This document shows positions 11,657-25,340 of a DNA stretch of 64,000 bases, piece by piece (within the stretch, counting starts at the first letter, position 1; each line of letters opens with the position of its first letter). Where the stretch lies: positions 744,001 through 808,000 of the forward strand of contig JAOTON010002241.1 in assembly GCA_034440635.1 (NCBI GenBank). Reading direction: 5' to 3'. The position numbers and the translations under genes are program-made. Under the pieces are notes generated by a model, which saw only the letters and a program-made list of their open reading frames with translations, did no database searches and was not told where the DNA came from. Source of the DNA: Lepas anatifera. Lineage: Eukaryota > Arthropoda > Thecostraca > Lepadidae.

Positions 11657-12191
11657 CAGGGGCGTCGCCACCACGGAGGCCATGGCCCTCATGAATTTTT
11701 TGAGGCCCTCTGCCTGACTCAGGAGGCCCCTTTGATACTTAAAGTCTGGAATAGCCCCTGGAGTATCAAAGGACCGAGCCTACTTGTTCATAAGAAATGC
11801 CTCCTAATTGGCCTATGCAGGAGGCCCCACTAGCTATAAAGAGGCCCTCATAACGGCCTACCTAGGAAACCTCTGTTCTGAAAAAGGAGGCCCCCTAAAC
11901 AGCCCTCATAGGCAACCCCTTTACTTATAGACCAAGTCTCCTAAGCGGCCTATCCGAGTGGCCCTCTTACTTATAAAAGATGCCCACTAAATGACCTACA
12001 AGGAGGCGCCTTTACTTATAGAGGAGGCCCCTAAACAGCAAAAATAGGAGGTCCCATACTTATAAAGTAAGTCCCTAAATCACTTACAAAATGGAAGCCC
12101 CTTAAAAGCTAGGAGTTTACCCTTAGGACCAGGAATAGGAGGCCCCTTCGATCCTGGCTCCCATGGAAAGCAATCTATGGCGACGCCTCTG
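11657..12191 (+). mobile_element. hAT-type terminal repeats around a degenerate internal array
   Basis: Begins CAGGGGCGTCGCCAC and ends in the complement of CAGAGGCGTCGCCAT (13 of 15 match). The 535-bp interior is a degenerate array, unit about 45-50 bp, built on ACTTATAGAGGAGGCCCC followed by TAAACAGCCTA. No matching target duplication is visible, so it is old, or the ends are not a true pair. No coding capacity. Confidence 0.6.
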
Positions 12192-12384
12192 GGTGGCACA
12201 AAGTTACCTACACTGTACACTTCTGCTCATCCACATCTGCAGCAGTCCGATATCGAGAAGCATCATTGCTTGGTTAGTTCACCGATAATTTAAATGAAAA
12301 TGATGTCAAAATCATAGCACATGCGAGGCCAGCTAACGCAATGACTTTTCTTCTCTATCAAGCAGACTTTGCTGCCTCTGGAGA

Positions 12385-12465
12385 AGAGGTGTTCGCTGAT
12401 TGGTCCGAGCAAATTGAAATCCCTATTGGTTAAGAATGAACACTCCCGGACGCTGATTGGTCGCC
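12385..12465. promoter_or_regulatory. Cluster of inverted CCAAT boxes in spalt intron
   Basis: Three ATTGG motifs occur within 80 bp, two of them in the longer repeat GCTGATTGGTC (about 12397 and 12453) and one as CTATTGGTTA. NF-Y-type sites cluster like this in promoters and enhancers. The sequence shows only the motifs; function is inference. Confidence 0.3.
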
Positions 12466-13070
12466 AAAATCCGGCGCTGAACTCGAACGGTCTGATAAGA
12501 TTGTGCTTCTTTCGCTCAAATTAGAACAATCACGCCGGCCTGGGGAAAATTCCTCACTATGTGTCCCATTGGATCTGAATGGAGCCAAACTCTCGCTGAA
12601 TAGGTATGTTGGTACATCCCAGGCACCACTCAATACAGGGGGATTTCCGAAAATCATTTTGGAGCCCAGATTTGGGAAAATATTAATAATCATCATGTAA
12701 AAATAGATGACATGATATAATCTTCGTTTTGAACCCCACATAGGTCTGTTCAAGTTGACAGAAGTAATTTAAACTTTTTGACAAGAAAAGCAATTAAATA
12801 AAACAATTCTGAATATCAACTCAGCGTTTCGTTCGGGGTGCTCGAGCACGCCCAAAAATATATAAATCCACACTCCTGCTCCTTTGTCAATATTTATGGG
12901 CTTCCGTTGTTACCTTATGTATTTATTCTGACGCAATGGGGCGTACATCTAATCTGCAGCTTCTTGTTGAGAACATTGGCACGGTATTCAATACCATTGA
13001 TATTCGAGGAAAAAATACTCGTTCCCATCTCGGCCAGAGTACGTGGCTTACGCTCCATCTTGACTGGCAG
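12466..13070 (+). other. spalt intron spacer before third visible exon
   Basis: Nothing recognised apart from the splice acceptor CTTGACTGGCAG ending at 13070. Confidence 0.5.
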
Positions 13071-13200
13071 GGAAACATGAAGCAGCACCTGACGACACAC
13101 AGCCGGGCGAAGGAGCCGGAGCCGGAGCCGGACCGGGAGCCAGCCAGCGATCCTCAGCCAGCGGGTCGCCCCAGGAGCGCCAGTCCCCGCCGCAACCCAG
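13071..13200 (+). CDS. sal: Spalt exon completing the C-terminal finger pair
   Basis: Begins in phase 0 with GNMKQHLTTHSRAKE, which completes the second C-terminal C2H2 finger whose first half ends the exon at 4816. It continues into an acidic/proline tail (EPEPEPDREP, RPRSASPRRNP) and ends with one base of a split codon before GTGACC at 13201. In Spalt proteins the residues TKGNMKQH form the finger helix, so joining STK to GNMKQH is strong support for the exon pair and for an 8.2-kb intron between them. Confidence 0.9.
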
Positions 13201-13840
13201 GTGACCAGAACTGGTGCAAATATGTGATGGATACACTGCTGCTGGGGGTTTTCATGTGTCGTTACGTTGTTGGTCTTTGGCCAGCAGTCTGCAGGACAGG
13301 TTTTTGAGCGTGATATTTAAGCGATCCCGGGATAATGTATGTAGTCTTCCAACAATTGGCAGAGAGGCTTTGCCACCTCTTTCATTTCACAAGCGTTGGG
13401 CAATCCACAGAACAGTAACTGTTATTTCCCGAGTCATACGGGTGCAAGCAAGTATAAATAAACAGGTACTAAAATAGTAGGTAACAGCAGCTAACGCACG
13501 GACACACACACAGCACAAAGGCAACTTAGGTCAAAACAGCGATAAAAGTTAGACTGACGGATTACGGGTGCAGAGCTGTTTCAGACTAATGAAAAATTAA
13601 CCAGCAAAAGCACTCAAAAGCACATCAGACAAGAACAGACCGCGGTTCCTAAATATGAGTATAGACTAAGTGACGATTCCACGGCTGCAATGAGTTCCCA
13701 GGCTGGTGGACCCCGAATACGACGCTTTATGTCTCGCCGTTTCCTGTAGGAAGTATCTAACAAACGAGGCTTCACGCCAATAGCCGCATCTGACACCTCT
13801 TGGCTGACTGGTAACGTCTACTTCCCCCGGTGTCCGGCAG
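13201..13840 (+). other. spalt intron, nothing recognised
   Basis: 640-bp interval between a donor at 13201 and the TGTCCGGCAG acceptor at 13840. No other feature seen. Confidence 0.5.
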
Positions 13841-13948
13841 ATGACGGGGACGGACGCGGGTCGCCGCTGGTCGGTCCAGCTGACCTGTCTGGCCTGATCT
13901 CGCCACCCCTGCACTGCAGCGTTCCGCCGCAGGACGCGCTGGCAGAAG
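13841..13948 (+). CDS. sal: Probable further spalt exon
   Basis: A 108-nt GC-rich open segment after a CCGGTGTCCGGCAG acceptor. Joined in phase to the single base left at 13200 it reads DDGDGRGSPLVGPADLSG and continues to a GTCAGT donor at 13949. It has no domain, only composition, a good acceptor and donor, and correct phase in its favour. If real, the protein continues in an exon I could not find. Many SALL proteins carry another finger pair further on, and no such pair was seen downstream in the window. Confidence 0.5.
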
Positions 13949-14094
13949 GTCAGTGGTCTCACTCAGCAGGAGCTTCCCAAGAATAGCGAAACTTTGAAAT
14001 GCGTTAAGATGTCAATGGGTGATGTTTATATGAGCAAATCTGTAATTTCTGTTTCTGTCTCGTGCAGAATTGGCATCGGTTTTTTTCTTAAGAA

Positions 14095-14447
14095 ATGGGG
14101 GCGGATCCAAGGTTGGGGCGAGGGAAGCCATCCGCTGCCCTCCTCTCCGCCGTAGTTGAAGAATGGCGCCCCGTCGGCCAGGGCGCAATAGTAACGACGC
14201 ATGTCCCCAACCCAAGTCGTGGCGTAATTTGTTTAGGTAACGGCGCCCACCTGGTGATCAAATATACAAAAAGTACTCCTTACCTACTTAGATGGGAGAG
14301 AACCTATGAAATTGGGGATATGGAACTTTTTTTGGGCAAAATAGCACCCTTTGAACTTTGAACTTTGGTACCCCTGTTCTCAACCAGAAATGTTGGCCCT
14401 TGGTGGCCGCCGCCTCTCCCTCGGAAAAAGTCATGAATCCGCCCCTG
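14095..14447. mobile_element. hAT-like MITE with GGCGGATCC-type ends
   Basis: The left end reads GGGGGCGGATCCAAGG and the right end is the complement of CAGGGGCGGATTCATGA. The interior has many GGCGCC and CCGCC motifs like the other members. No convincing target duplication. Confidence 0.6.
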
Positions 14448-14691
14448 GAATAAAGTGCTTGGAAGCTTAGTAGGATTCCAACCAACCATGTTGTTTGGGC
14501 CTTGGTTGAAAGCACTGACTTTTGTTCTTGACGTGTTACCAAACAATGATTCCTGGAGTGTTTTCAAGGCATCGGATGGAATACTTCTAAAAATCCTGAC
14601 ATCGCTTTTTCTGACTTTCAGCGCCCTGAGGATCAGCGTGGAAGAATCTGGAGTCCTCTCACCCACACATATCACTCTAGAATCGCCTCTG

Positions 14692-14727
14692 TGACGTCAG
14701 CGGTACGTGTGTGACGTCACGACCAAT
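14692..14727 (+). promoter_or_regulatory. Paired CRE palindromes next to a CCAAT box
   Basis: TGACGTCA occurs exactly at 14692-14699 and 14712-14719, followed by CCAAT at 14723-14727 and GC-rich sequence. This combination is typical of CREB/ATF- and NF-Y-bound promoters. It could be an internal promoter or enhancer in the 3' part of spalt, or part of a repeat, since another close TGACGTCA pair occurs at 35071-35091. Confidence 0.4.
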
Positions 14728-14740
14728 CAGCGGCGCGCCG

Positions 14741-16140
14741 TGGCGACGCCGCCGTTCCTACCTGTGCTAGTCGACTGTGAGCATCCCAGGATCCAACGGA
14801 CTCGGATTTGGAAAAGTGGGTCTGCTCTGCTGAACCGCCCCAGTCTGCTCCGCGATCGGTGTCTTCGGGGACAAATTTCGCAAGTATTTCCAAGCATTCG
14901 GGCCTCGTTACGAAGCATAATCAAGAAAAGACATCGCCCACAGATGTCGACTGAGCATGCTATGCTGACGCCACCAAGCGATGCTACACTGGCGACATCT
15001 GTACCTAGGTGGCTCTTGTATCAACGGCGAGGAACGAGAGGCGCTCCAGAACGTCCGTTGCCGAACTGTATAACGTCTTGTTTTAGCATGCTAAAAGCGA
15101 TTTCACCGCAAACTACGTCTACACTGATGGCAGTGGCATGTTAGATGTTGCTTGTGAATTGACAAATGTAAATACAAGACCTGAGGTCTCCAGGCAGCGG
15201 GGTCAGCCCGCCGCTGCTGCCGCGTCAGCGATATTTCGTGCGCTGCCAGCGTTTGTTTGGTGTGACCCGACGTTGACCGTTGTTGTTGTTACCTGTATCA
15301 TACCGAGTGGTGATGCGCATGTGTAGCCTAGTTGACCCACGTACCTATTTATTTGGCGGCACACACATGAGCCTGGTTAGGCCGACGCAATGGGCAGTGA
15401 AAGATGATTCTTCTGTTCAAGCTTACCAATCACTTGAGGCGCTTTCTTATGCACTGCACTGCGAGTTCGGCATTCAAAGGGGGATACTTGACTCATGGCT
15501 GATCTGTGCAGAATCTGGCAGCTGGTTGTTTAGTTCAGCTCTCGGTTGATCTCGGGGACGAGTCTTGGACCGGCGCTGTTCTGTTATTCCGGTTGCCATC
15601 GTCTCCCAGGCCCTGGTAACGACACGCTATGTCAGAGACAGAAAAATTCCGGCGTGATCCCGCATTCATTTCAAGGACATATTCAGGTGTCTTGTTTGCC
15701 ACACCAGTTTGGAATCCCATTCTTCTTGGGCCAGCCGGCAGCGTTGAGGTTATGTTCTGTGATATGGCTACCGGAGGAGACAGGGTATTCCGGCGCCCCA
15801 CCATTCCACCCCCACAATCACCTCTGTTCATTGACACCGGTCACGGCGCGTGCAAAAGCCCGCGCCTGCTGGAGAATCTTCGACACCGACGCCATGGTAG
15901 CGTCTGGCAACACGATTTCGCGCGCTTTCCTCGGCGCGGCGCGCGTTGGCTGTTGTTACCAGACGCGGTAGGCTGCTGCCGCGGCCGCCGCCCGTCCTCT
16001 GGCCGGGTGCGCGGCCCCCTGCCTCTGTACATAGCCTGTGGACTGTGACACGCCTCCCGACTCAGTCACCTTTTTCGATGTGCCGTAGTGACATGTTTCT
16101 AAATAAACTTGAACGGTTCGAGTTTTGTGTGTATGGTAAG
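14741..16140 (+). other. Candidate 3' end of a plus-strand transcript (possibly spalt)
   Basis: A canonical AATAAA at 16102-16107 is followed by a GT-rich element (GTTTTGTGTGTATGG), together a credible cleavage and polyadenylation site. Upstream, 15.5-16.05 kb is GC-rich and open in two frames (for example 15629-16048), but neither product resembles a known protein or the Spalt C-terminus, so I do not call a coding exon. The site fits a terminal exon or 3' UTR of spalt or of a separate transcript driven from about 14.7 kb. Confidence 0.4.
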
Positions 16141-16960
16141 TTACGAGACATGTGTACGAGAAAGGCAATAGGCACGTTGAGGATATGCAAAAAATTACCG
16201 GAACCCTAGATATGCCTGCGTGGCGAATCCAATTCAGGCTATAATAGCAGAATGACAAACCGTTTATAGTTTCAACACCTCTAAATGAGCTCGCGATGCA
16301 GAAATGCACGCCAGAGCCGAACCCCTTGAGACACCGAGTCTCTACCCCACCATGTTGCTCACCTGCGATACCCCAGAATAAAGTATGCCGGAGAAAGTCC
16401 AACCACCACCGGATAGTTTGCAGATATGGTATACGTACGAGGTGGGCAACTTCGGAAGTGAAAGAACCGAGATATGTGGAATATAGTACTCCTCATAAGA
16501 AAAAAGTGAACAAACTTTGTAATAGGATTAGATAAACAGGACAGCACCCGGCTGACCAGCTACGCATAGTTGAACTGCCGCATTGATAGGGCAGAAATCC
16601 TCGCGTGAGTAGTTCTACTCCGCTAAACAATTTAATCAAAGCGGAGAAGCAGCAAACTAGAGATAACAAAGCTTTCCAATAGGTGGTAGCTTTCCAATTG
16701 CCAGCCTTCGCGCATAGCAATACTGCCGTGAAGAAATCAAGTAAATTTTTGCGCCGTGCTCGCGTCACATCCACAGATGTACCATTTAAACGATAAAAAG
16801 TGCATGAATTGTATGCTGCCCACCCATAGAATCGACCTCCTCGGCCCCGGTCACCATCGGCGGCAGCCGTCAGCTCGGCTGGTTCTCCAGTACTCATCAG
16901 CCAGTTGGTAGCACTATTTCAGATTCCAAATTTACACTGTTCCTCGCGCCGACACAGATC
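16141..16960 (+). other. Intergenic spacer, nothing recognised
   Basis: No coding or element signal beyond short chance open frames. Confidence 0.5.
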
Positions 16961-17857
<897 letters not shown>

Positions 17858-17895
17858 AATAAAAATACTACAAAGAAACAAAATTTCAGTTTATT
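17858..17895. terminator. Facing poly(A) signals between convergent genes
   Basis: AATAAA occurs on the plus strand at 17858-17863 and on the minus strand (TTTATT on plus) at 17890-17895, so two canonical signals face each other within 40 bp. That position, between plus-strand spalt and minus-strand GATAD2, suits a shared 3' boundary. Either gene would then have a long 3' UTR. Motif presence is certain; use is inference. Confidence 0.35.
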
Positions 17896-18099
17896 CCTAC
17901 GACTGTAAATACACGATCGCTCAACGATGATTTGGTCAGCTTACAACCACAAGGGTGCAAAGTTAAACATGAGAACATCATCAACGATAAAGTACCGAGA
18001 AACAAGTCAATACAAGCGTAACGAAATAAAAACGCAATAAAAGATCCGGCCGATTTCCTGTCCCTCCTCTGGGGGACAGCTACCCGATACGGAACACAC

Positions 18100-18400
18100 C
18101 ACATACCTCTAGCGCGCGGACCCTCCACTGAAACCAGTCACCTCGCATTCACGCCACCCACCGACACTCGCATCTCTCCTCACTCACACTCGCGTCAGTC
18201 AGGCGCCCCCACCGTTCCCGCAGCACTCGCAGTCCTCAGCGCAGCCATCCGGAGAGCGGGCGCCGCCGTATCACGTATAAAACACTAGAGCGGCGCACGG
18301 CCGCCCCTGCGGTCGGCCGGGTAACAGCCAGCGGGGCCGGGGCAGGGCGGGACAACCCCTCCAACTCGGGCAGCCTGTACCAGCGGCTTGGCGACGCTGA
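18100..18400 (+). promoter_or_regulatory. CpG-rich island with TATA box
   Basis: A GC- and CpG-rich block in an AT-rich spacer contains GTATAAAACAC (TATA box near 18276) followed about 25-30 bp later by GCGGCGCACGGCCGCC. It would direct plus-strand transcription starting near 18305. No coding frame follows closely, so the product may be non-coding. Alternatively the block is a first exon of a minus-strand transcript: a GAG/GTATGT donor is visible on the minus strand near 18110. Confidence 0.35.
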
Positions 18401-19473
18401 TCGTCGCCTTCCATACTGATTTATGCTGAATACTTTAATCGATAGATACTTTAATCAATCGCAGACGAAAGTGTCGGTAAAACAGAACATAAAGGCTCCG
18501 GAAGGTCATTACAATCAACCATCCACCCACCCACACGGGGAGCATTTTAGCACCACAATTGCATCCTTGTTTTGCCTTTAACCGCCGACTTGACGAGAAA
18601 CAGAATTTCCAAATCAAAATCAACCGTAAGAGGGAGAACGTTACACTGAAAATTACAAACTTATAAGTTGATACGGTGTGAGTTGCCCTGTCTCCCAGGA
18701 TCATAGATGCAAAAATTGAACGAATTCATTGCGATTACATATTCTGACACTGACCTTTATCAGAATATTCATTTGACAATGGATAAATACGCAAATCATC
18801 GGTCATATTGTGAGCCGCAAGCTCGAATTGAGTACCTCGCAAATGTCCATTAGAATGAATTCTTTAAAGTTAAATAACGGGACAATACCCTGGCTACCTC
18901 TAACCTACGGGTTGTATCCGCAAGGTGATATAATTAGACCAGTAGGATTGTGGCAGGAAATATACATTTCCTAAATCAACAAAACTTGCCGACGGATAAA
19001 GCCATTCGAACTGAAAACGAACACTTACTTATTACCGGCCTCGATAAATAAAAGGCCGTCAATGATATGGCCTTATTTGAATCGAAGAACACAAAACTAC
19101 TTTTGTTGCTTGAAATGCGCATGATTGCCTGTTTTGATATAAACTGCATAGCGCTGCGATGAAATAATTCAGGGGGTAACTGAAATCAAGGACATGAATA
19201 AAATCATGTGCACGATTGGGTCATAATTCGAGGTGTTACATTAACTGTATCGGCGGGCTGTCCTGCACTGCCCGGCCCCTTCCGTCCCTGGGGCACTGAC
19301 ACTACCGCTGGCGACGCTACACCCCAACCGCCACAGTCCTAGCGCCGTCGCATCCGTGGTCCTTTTGTACCGGTTGACGGAGTTAACGGACGTGTCAGCG
19401 ACACCGTCCGACCAGCTCCACACTCCCGCCAAAACGGCGAGCGCGCCGCCGTCTCCGCGCTGTCCATGGCGCG
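18401..19473 (-). other. Probable 3' UTR and spacer downstream of GATAD2
   Basis: AT-rich DNA after the GATAD2 stop codon. The minus-strand 3' UTR should lie here. There is no canonical AATAAA close to the stop; AATAAG occurs near 19072. No other gene seen. Confidence 0.4.
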
Positions 19474-21554
<2,081 letters not shown>

Positions 21555-22289
21555 CTGAAAAAGCAAAGTCTATCAAACATAGTTGAACAAGAGGGCATTG
21601 CAAAGAAAAATGGCGGTTTCTAACTCTTGGAAAGAACCTTTGTGAGTGCAACTGAGACATGCAAGCTCACCGCAGTGAAATGACAATCATAAATGATATT
21701 GCTCACTCCAAACTTGTTGTGTTTTGGGAAACCTTTGTTCGACGTAAACAATGTTTGTATGACTTCCATATGAACTCCATATGAATTCAAATGTCCTTAT
21801 GAATTCCATAACAAGAGATTACCTCAAAACCCTCCCTCGGAAAAGAGCTTGGCATAGACAAACTTCATATTTAAGTACGCGAGAAAGTTAGGATAGCTTG
21901 GTTTAGACATCAACTATGAGCACTAGAGTCGCGTAATGTAACATTCAAATGCTTAAGCAGCCTACATTAACACCAAAACATTCTGAAAATGGCAGCAGCC
22001 GCTTAATTCACATTTCCCCAAAGCGCAATTTTCGGACACTGGTGTGAGAGATAAATACAAAAACATGTTAGCTATCAAAGCACAGATACACATTTGTCAC
22101 CAGATTTTGCTTACTTATTGGAATTTGTAGTGCCCTCCCTCTTTCCTCACCACACCTACCTAGAGTTTACGCTAGTATCCTGCAATTGTTTTTCGCAAAA
22201 GTGGAGAGTGAGCCCTAAATCCCAAAAGAGGCACAAATCAATCCGTACCATTATGTGGTAGGCAACACAGATTCAGGATTGGCATTGAA
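21555..22289 (-). other. Presumed GATAD2 5' intron, nothing recognised
   Basis: AT-rich, no coding or element signal. Confidence 0.45.
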
Positions 22290-23190
22290 TTACTCGTGGG
22301 TTTGATCGATGAACTGGGTTTGAAGGGCATCACCAACGATCTGAAAGTAGCAACCAATTTACCGGTGGACTGTACCGAAGCTGTCGATGGCAAGGCAACC
22401 GAAATCAACTCGCCAGCAAGGCTGTCATTCAAGAACCAGGAGGAAAGTGCGACACCGACAATGCTAGGGCAGCAATGTAAAACTGGAGCCGAAATGATCT
22501 GAAATAGCAGAATCATCCGGGGGAGGGCGGGGGCGACCCTGATGCACAGAAGGTGGCAAAAGCGAACCTGGGGCGGCACATACGATTCGGAGGGAAGGGC
22601 GATGTCGGCAAGCTCGGGCCGGCAGCACTGATCTACAACTGCACGAACGATTTGGTGGCAGTCCTGAAAACCTGGAGAGGCACCGATAAGCCAGGGGACG
22701 GTATTAATGATCCAGAGGTACGAACGAATCATGAAGTGGCATGTAAACCCAAGGACAACACTCGTTACAGACGGTGCCGAGGTCACTACTATGCACCTGG
22801 GGGCGGTACTGATGATCCAGGGGCAGGAGTGACAAATCGTAAGTGGGCAACTTCGATCTACGTGGCATTGGCGTCTTGGAACCGGACCAGTAACCTGCAT
22901 GGGAAAATAATCTACAGATGGTGACGTCACCCAAGGAGCGGGAGCAATTAACCAGGGGTCGCAATGTTGAGCCAGGAGCGGCAAGGTCAAAACAGAGGGC
23001 GGTGCTGAAGAGCTGGAAAGATGGTGGCACCAATAACCGAGGGGCGGATCTGGTGATCTGGGGTGCGGTATAGATGAAACGGGATAGGGCATTGATTGGG
23101 AGATGGCACTGGTGAACCGTGGGCGGCATCTACGGATGTGGGGACTGCACTGTCGATTCAGCGGCGGCATCTACGACCCGATAGCGGTAA
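22290..23190. repeat. Degenerate minisatellite, unit about 21-24 bp
   Basis: Imperfect repetition of a unit like GGCGGTACTGATGATCCAGG, for example adjacent 21-bp units near 22680 (GGCACCGATAAGCCAGGGGAC, then GGTATTAATGATCCAGAGGTA). The GC-rich, G-skewed repetition keeps a 310-codon minus-strand frame open (22238-23170), but that product is low-complexity with no domain, so I treat it as non-coding. Confidence 0.6.
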
Positions 23191-23585
23191 TACAAGCCCG
23201 AAGCAGTTATCCTGAATCTTGGCCACATCGGTTGGCACTGCGCGCCGCCGTTTTCCGGTCAATTTGGAAAAACCTGAGGGGGTCTAAAAAGACCGCCCAC
23301 CCGGGCGAAGGTTAAGAGCAGGCACAACAACAGACCCAATATCTCATTTTTGCAGGCACTGATGGTCCGCATTGGGAAAGGGAAAGCTACAACATTGATT
23401 TGTTGTAGCATATCTCCAGCGAGATAAACAAGAAACCAAGTATATCTATGCAAGAAAAATACATTGTCTAGTGAGTCTGAAGTGGCGTTTTTTCATAACT
23501 TGAGCTTAAAGAGAATCCAGACCTGTCTGGGTCCGGTCTAAATGAGCTCATGTACTAATGATGTCGCTTCTGTGCATGGCATGGT
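23191..23585. other. Spacer, nothing recognised
   Basis: No supported feature. Confidence 0.5.
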
Positions 23586-23939
23586 CTACAAAAAGTCTTT
23601 CCAGTGCTTATCAAGAATAGGAATAGCCTTGAAGGAATAGACAGTGGGTGCCGAGACAGTGGTACTGGGTGGAGCGCTCCAGGCATTGACAATCTGTATG
23701 CTGAAGGCGTTGCGATGGATTCGGGACTTAGCATACGGTTTTACTACCGTGCCCTTGCACCCTCTCGTCCACGAGTTCTTTTCACGCTGAAAGAACCATT
23801 CTGGGTCGATATCGAAACCACCATGCGTGATCTGAAAAAGCCCAATCACGTCACCTTTATGCCCCCAGTAGTTAAGAGAATCAAGTTTGAGATCCTGCAA
23901 TCTCTTGCTGTATGGTTTGTGCCTAATCTCAGGTATCAA
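23586..23939 (-). pseudogene. C-terminal end of a non-LTR retrotransposon reverse transcriptase
   Basis: A 117-codon minus-strand frame reads YSKRLQDLKLDSLNYWGHKG, then DVIGLFQITHGGFDIDPEWF, later NAFSIQIVNAWSAPPSTTVS and SFKAIPILDKHWKDF. This is the pattern at the end of jockey/CR1-like reverse transcriptases (RL..L.L.SL...RGD.I..FKI..G..D.D...FF, then N.FS.R....WN.LP...V.A.S...FK..LD.HW). The catalytic palm domain and endonuclease are absent, so this is a 5'-truncated, dead copy. It is from a different family than the fragment at 24780-25200. Confidence 0.82.
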
Positions 23940-24779
23940 TCTGGAGGCACTATTCGATATTCAGCTGTCAATATTCGAGGCATTCTGCTTCTTTTTCCTT
24001 AACCTGAGGACTCCATGTATGATGTTAATGTTTCTGTTGCTTATCAACCTCCTAATAGTGATGCATGCCAAGGTTGTGGTATCCAGAACATCAACAAGAA
24101 AAGTATAGGCTTTCCATATGTAGCAGCTGCAGCCTAAAACCAGAAAGAAAAGGGAGCACAAACTTCAAGCTCTCAAAATCAGCGTGCTGACAATTTAGTT
24201 TGCCAGGTTTGAGGGCTGGTAATTGAGTGTAGCACCTGAGAACGAAATGCAGCACTGTGGCTTAGTTTCCATGGTGAGAGGCGATCAGGATAGGACTGAG
24301 GATCAGGATACAATGACTGCACTTTGCATGACACTTAAGCCTGGATGAGGATATACCTGTAGCAGATAGAAAAGTTTTCAATCTCAATTTTGTCAACGTT
24401 TCTAGTACACCAGTGACGATTCCTTTTACTCCCTTCCTCCAAATTTGAAAAGAAAGATTTACCCTTTGCAGTTTACTTCCCTTTACCTTCTGCAATGTAA
24501 GGAGAATATTTACACACCATCACAATGTGTCAAATACTGACAGATCTTGTTGGATACAGACCCATAAGCTTCCCTTATAGGGTTCACTGAATGGCTAGGG
24601 TTGTCAGAAAGGCTTTTAGGAACAGGGAGGAAAGCTGGATAACACAAGATGCTCCACATCATGAGCAACATGCTCTGACTGGAAATATGCATCTGCAGGA
24701 TGATAAGCATAAAATTTACAAGTACAGCTTGTACACACACTTTGTGTCTCTTGCACATGTAGCATCAATATCAGGAAGG
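23940..24779. other. Spacer, nothing recognised
   Basis: AT-rich with no supported feature. Confidence 0.45.
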
Positions 24780-25200
24780 TAGCTATAAAGTGACTCGCCC
24801 AGTGTAGATGCCAGCTTAGCTTGAAAAGACTTCTGATCATTTTTTGATACATGATTTGGAAGACTTCTATACTGTAGTACAACAAATACTGAATGACCAC
24901 TTACATTAGTCTGTATGTGCATGGGAGTGTTGTATTTTGTAGCTATGCCCTCTTAGGCCTGGGTTATCAGGCAGCTAAAATATTTCGGCTGGTGCAATAG
25001 CACATTTCCTGAGAAATACCTTCCAACACTGGATCAAATCTGCACATAGCAACCTTCCCTGGACAGAGTATTGGTTGAGGGCTTTCAGTTGAGATCCATA
25101 GTCAAGGTTGGCTAACTCCATCACCCTTTTGGTGCAAAGACACAGAACACATTGAACATGGAACTCCAGGGAGGAGTCAACCATCACTACCAAGGGCCTG
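24780..25200 (-). pseudogene. Second decayed non-LTR reverse transcriptase end
   Basis: Read on the minus strand, 25193 to 24975 gives ELANLDYGSQLKALNQYSV then QGRLLCADLIQCWKVF; after an in-frame stop comes NPGLRGHSYKIQHSHAHTD; then, in another frame, RSLPNHVSKNDQKSFQAKLA. These are the successive blocks of a non-LTR retrotransposon reverse transcriptase C-terminus (L.YE.RL.AL...S...RR...DLI..WK, then GLRGH.YKL, then WN.LP..V......FK..L). At least two stops and a frameshift make it a pseudogene. The 5' part is missing. Confidence 0.75.
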
Positions 25201-25340
25201 TTCAGCGCCTCCTCAAACCTGCTCCAACCTCCTCAAAGCTTCTCCAACTTCCTCTTGCCGGTCCAGGCCTCCTTAAACTTCCTCCAAGCTCGCAAAGCTC
25301 ATCTCAATCTAATCCAACCTCCTCTCAAACGAAAGGTGGT
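25201..25340 (+). repeat. Short CT-rich degenerate repeat
   Basis: CTCCAACCTCCTCAAA-like units repeat several times, then appear inverted as GAGGAGGTTGGAGGAG near 25345-25361, giving hairpin potential. No coding evidence. Confidence 0.5.

Noticed and set aside
15546..16048. Two overlapping 140-codon frames as spalt terminal exon
   Set aside because: Neither resembles the Spalt C-terminus or any known domain, and no single acceptor choice is favoured. Only the poly(A) site is supported.
22238..23170. 310-codon minus-strand protein
   Set aside because: The sequence is a degenerate minisatellite and the peptide lacks any recognisable fold or motif.
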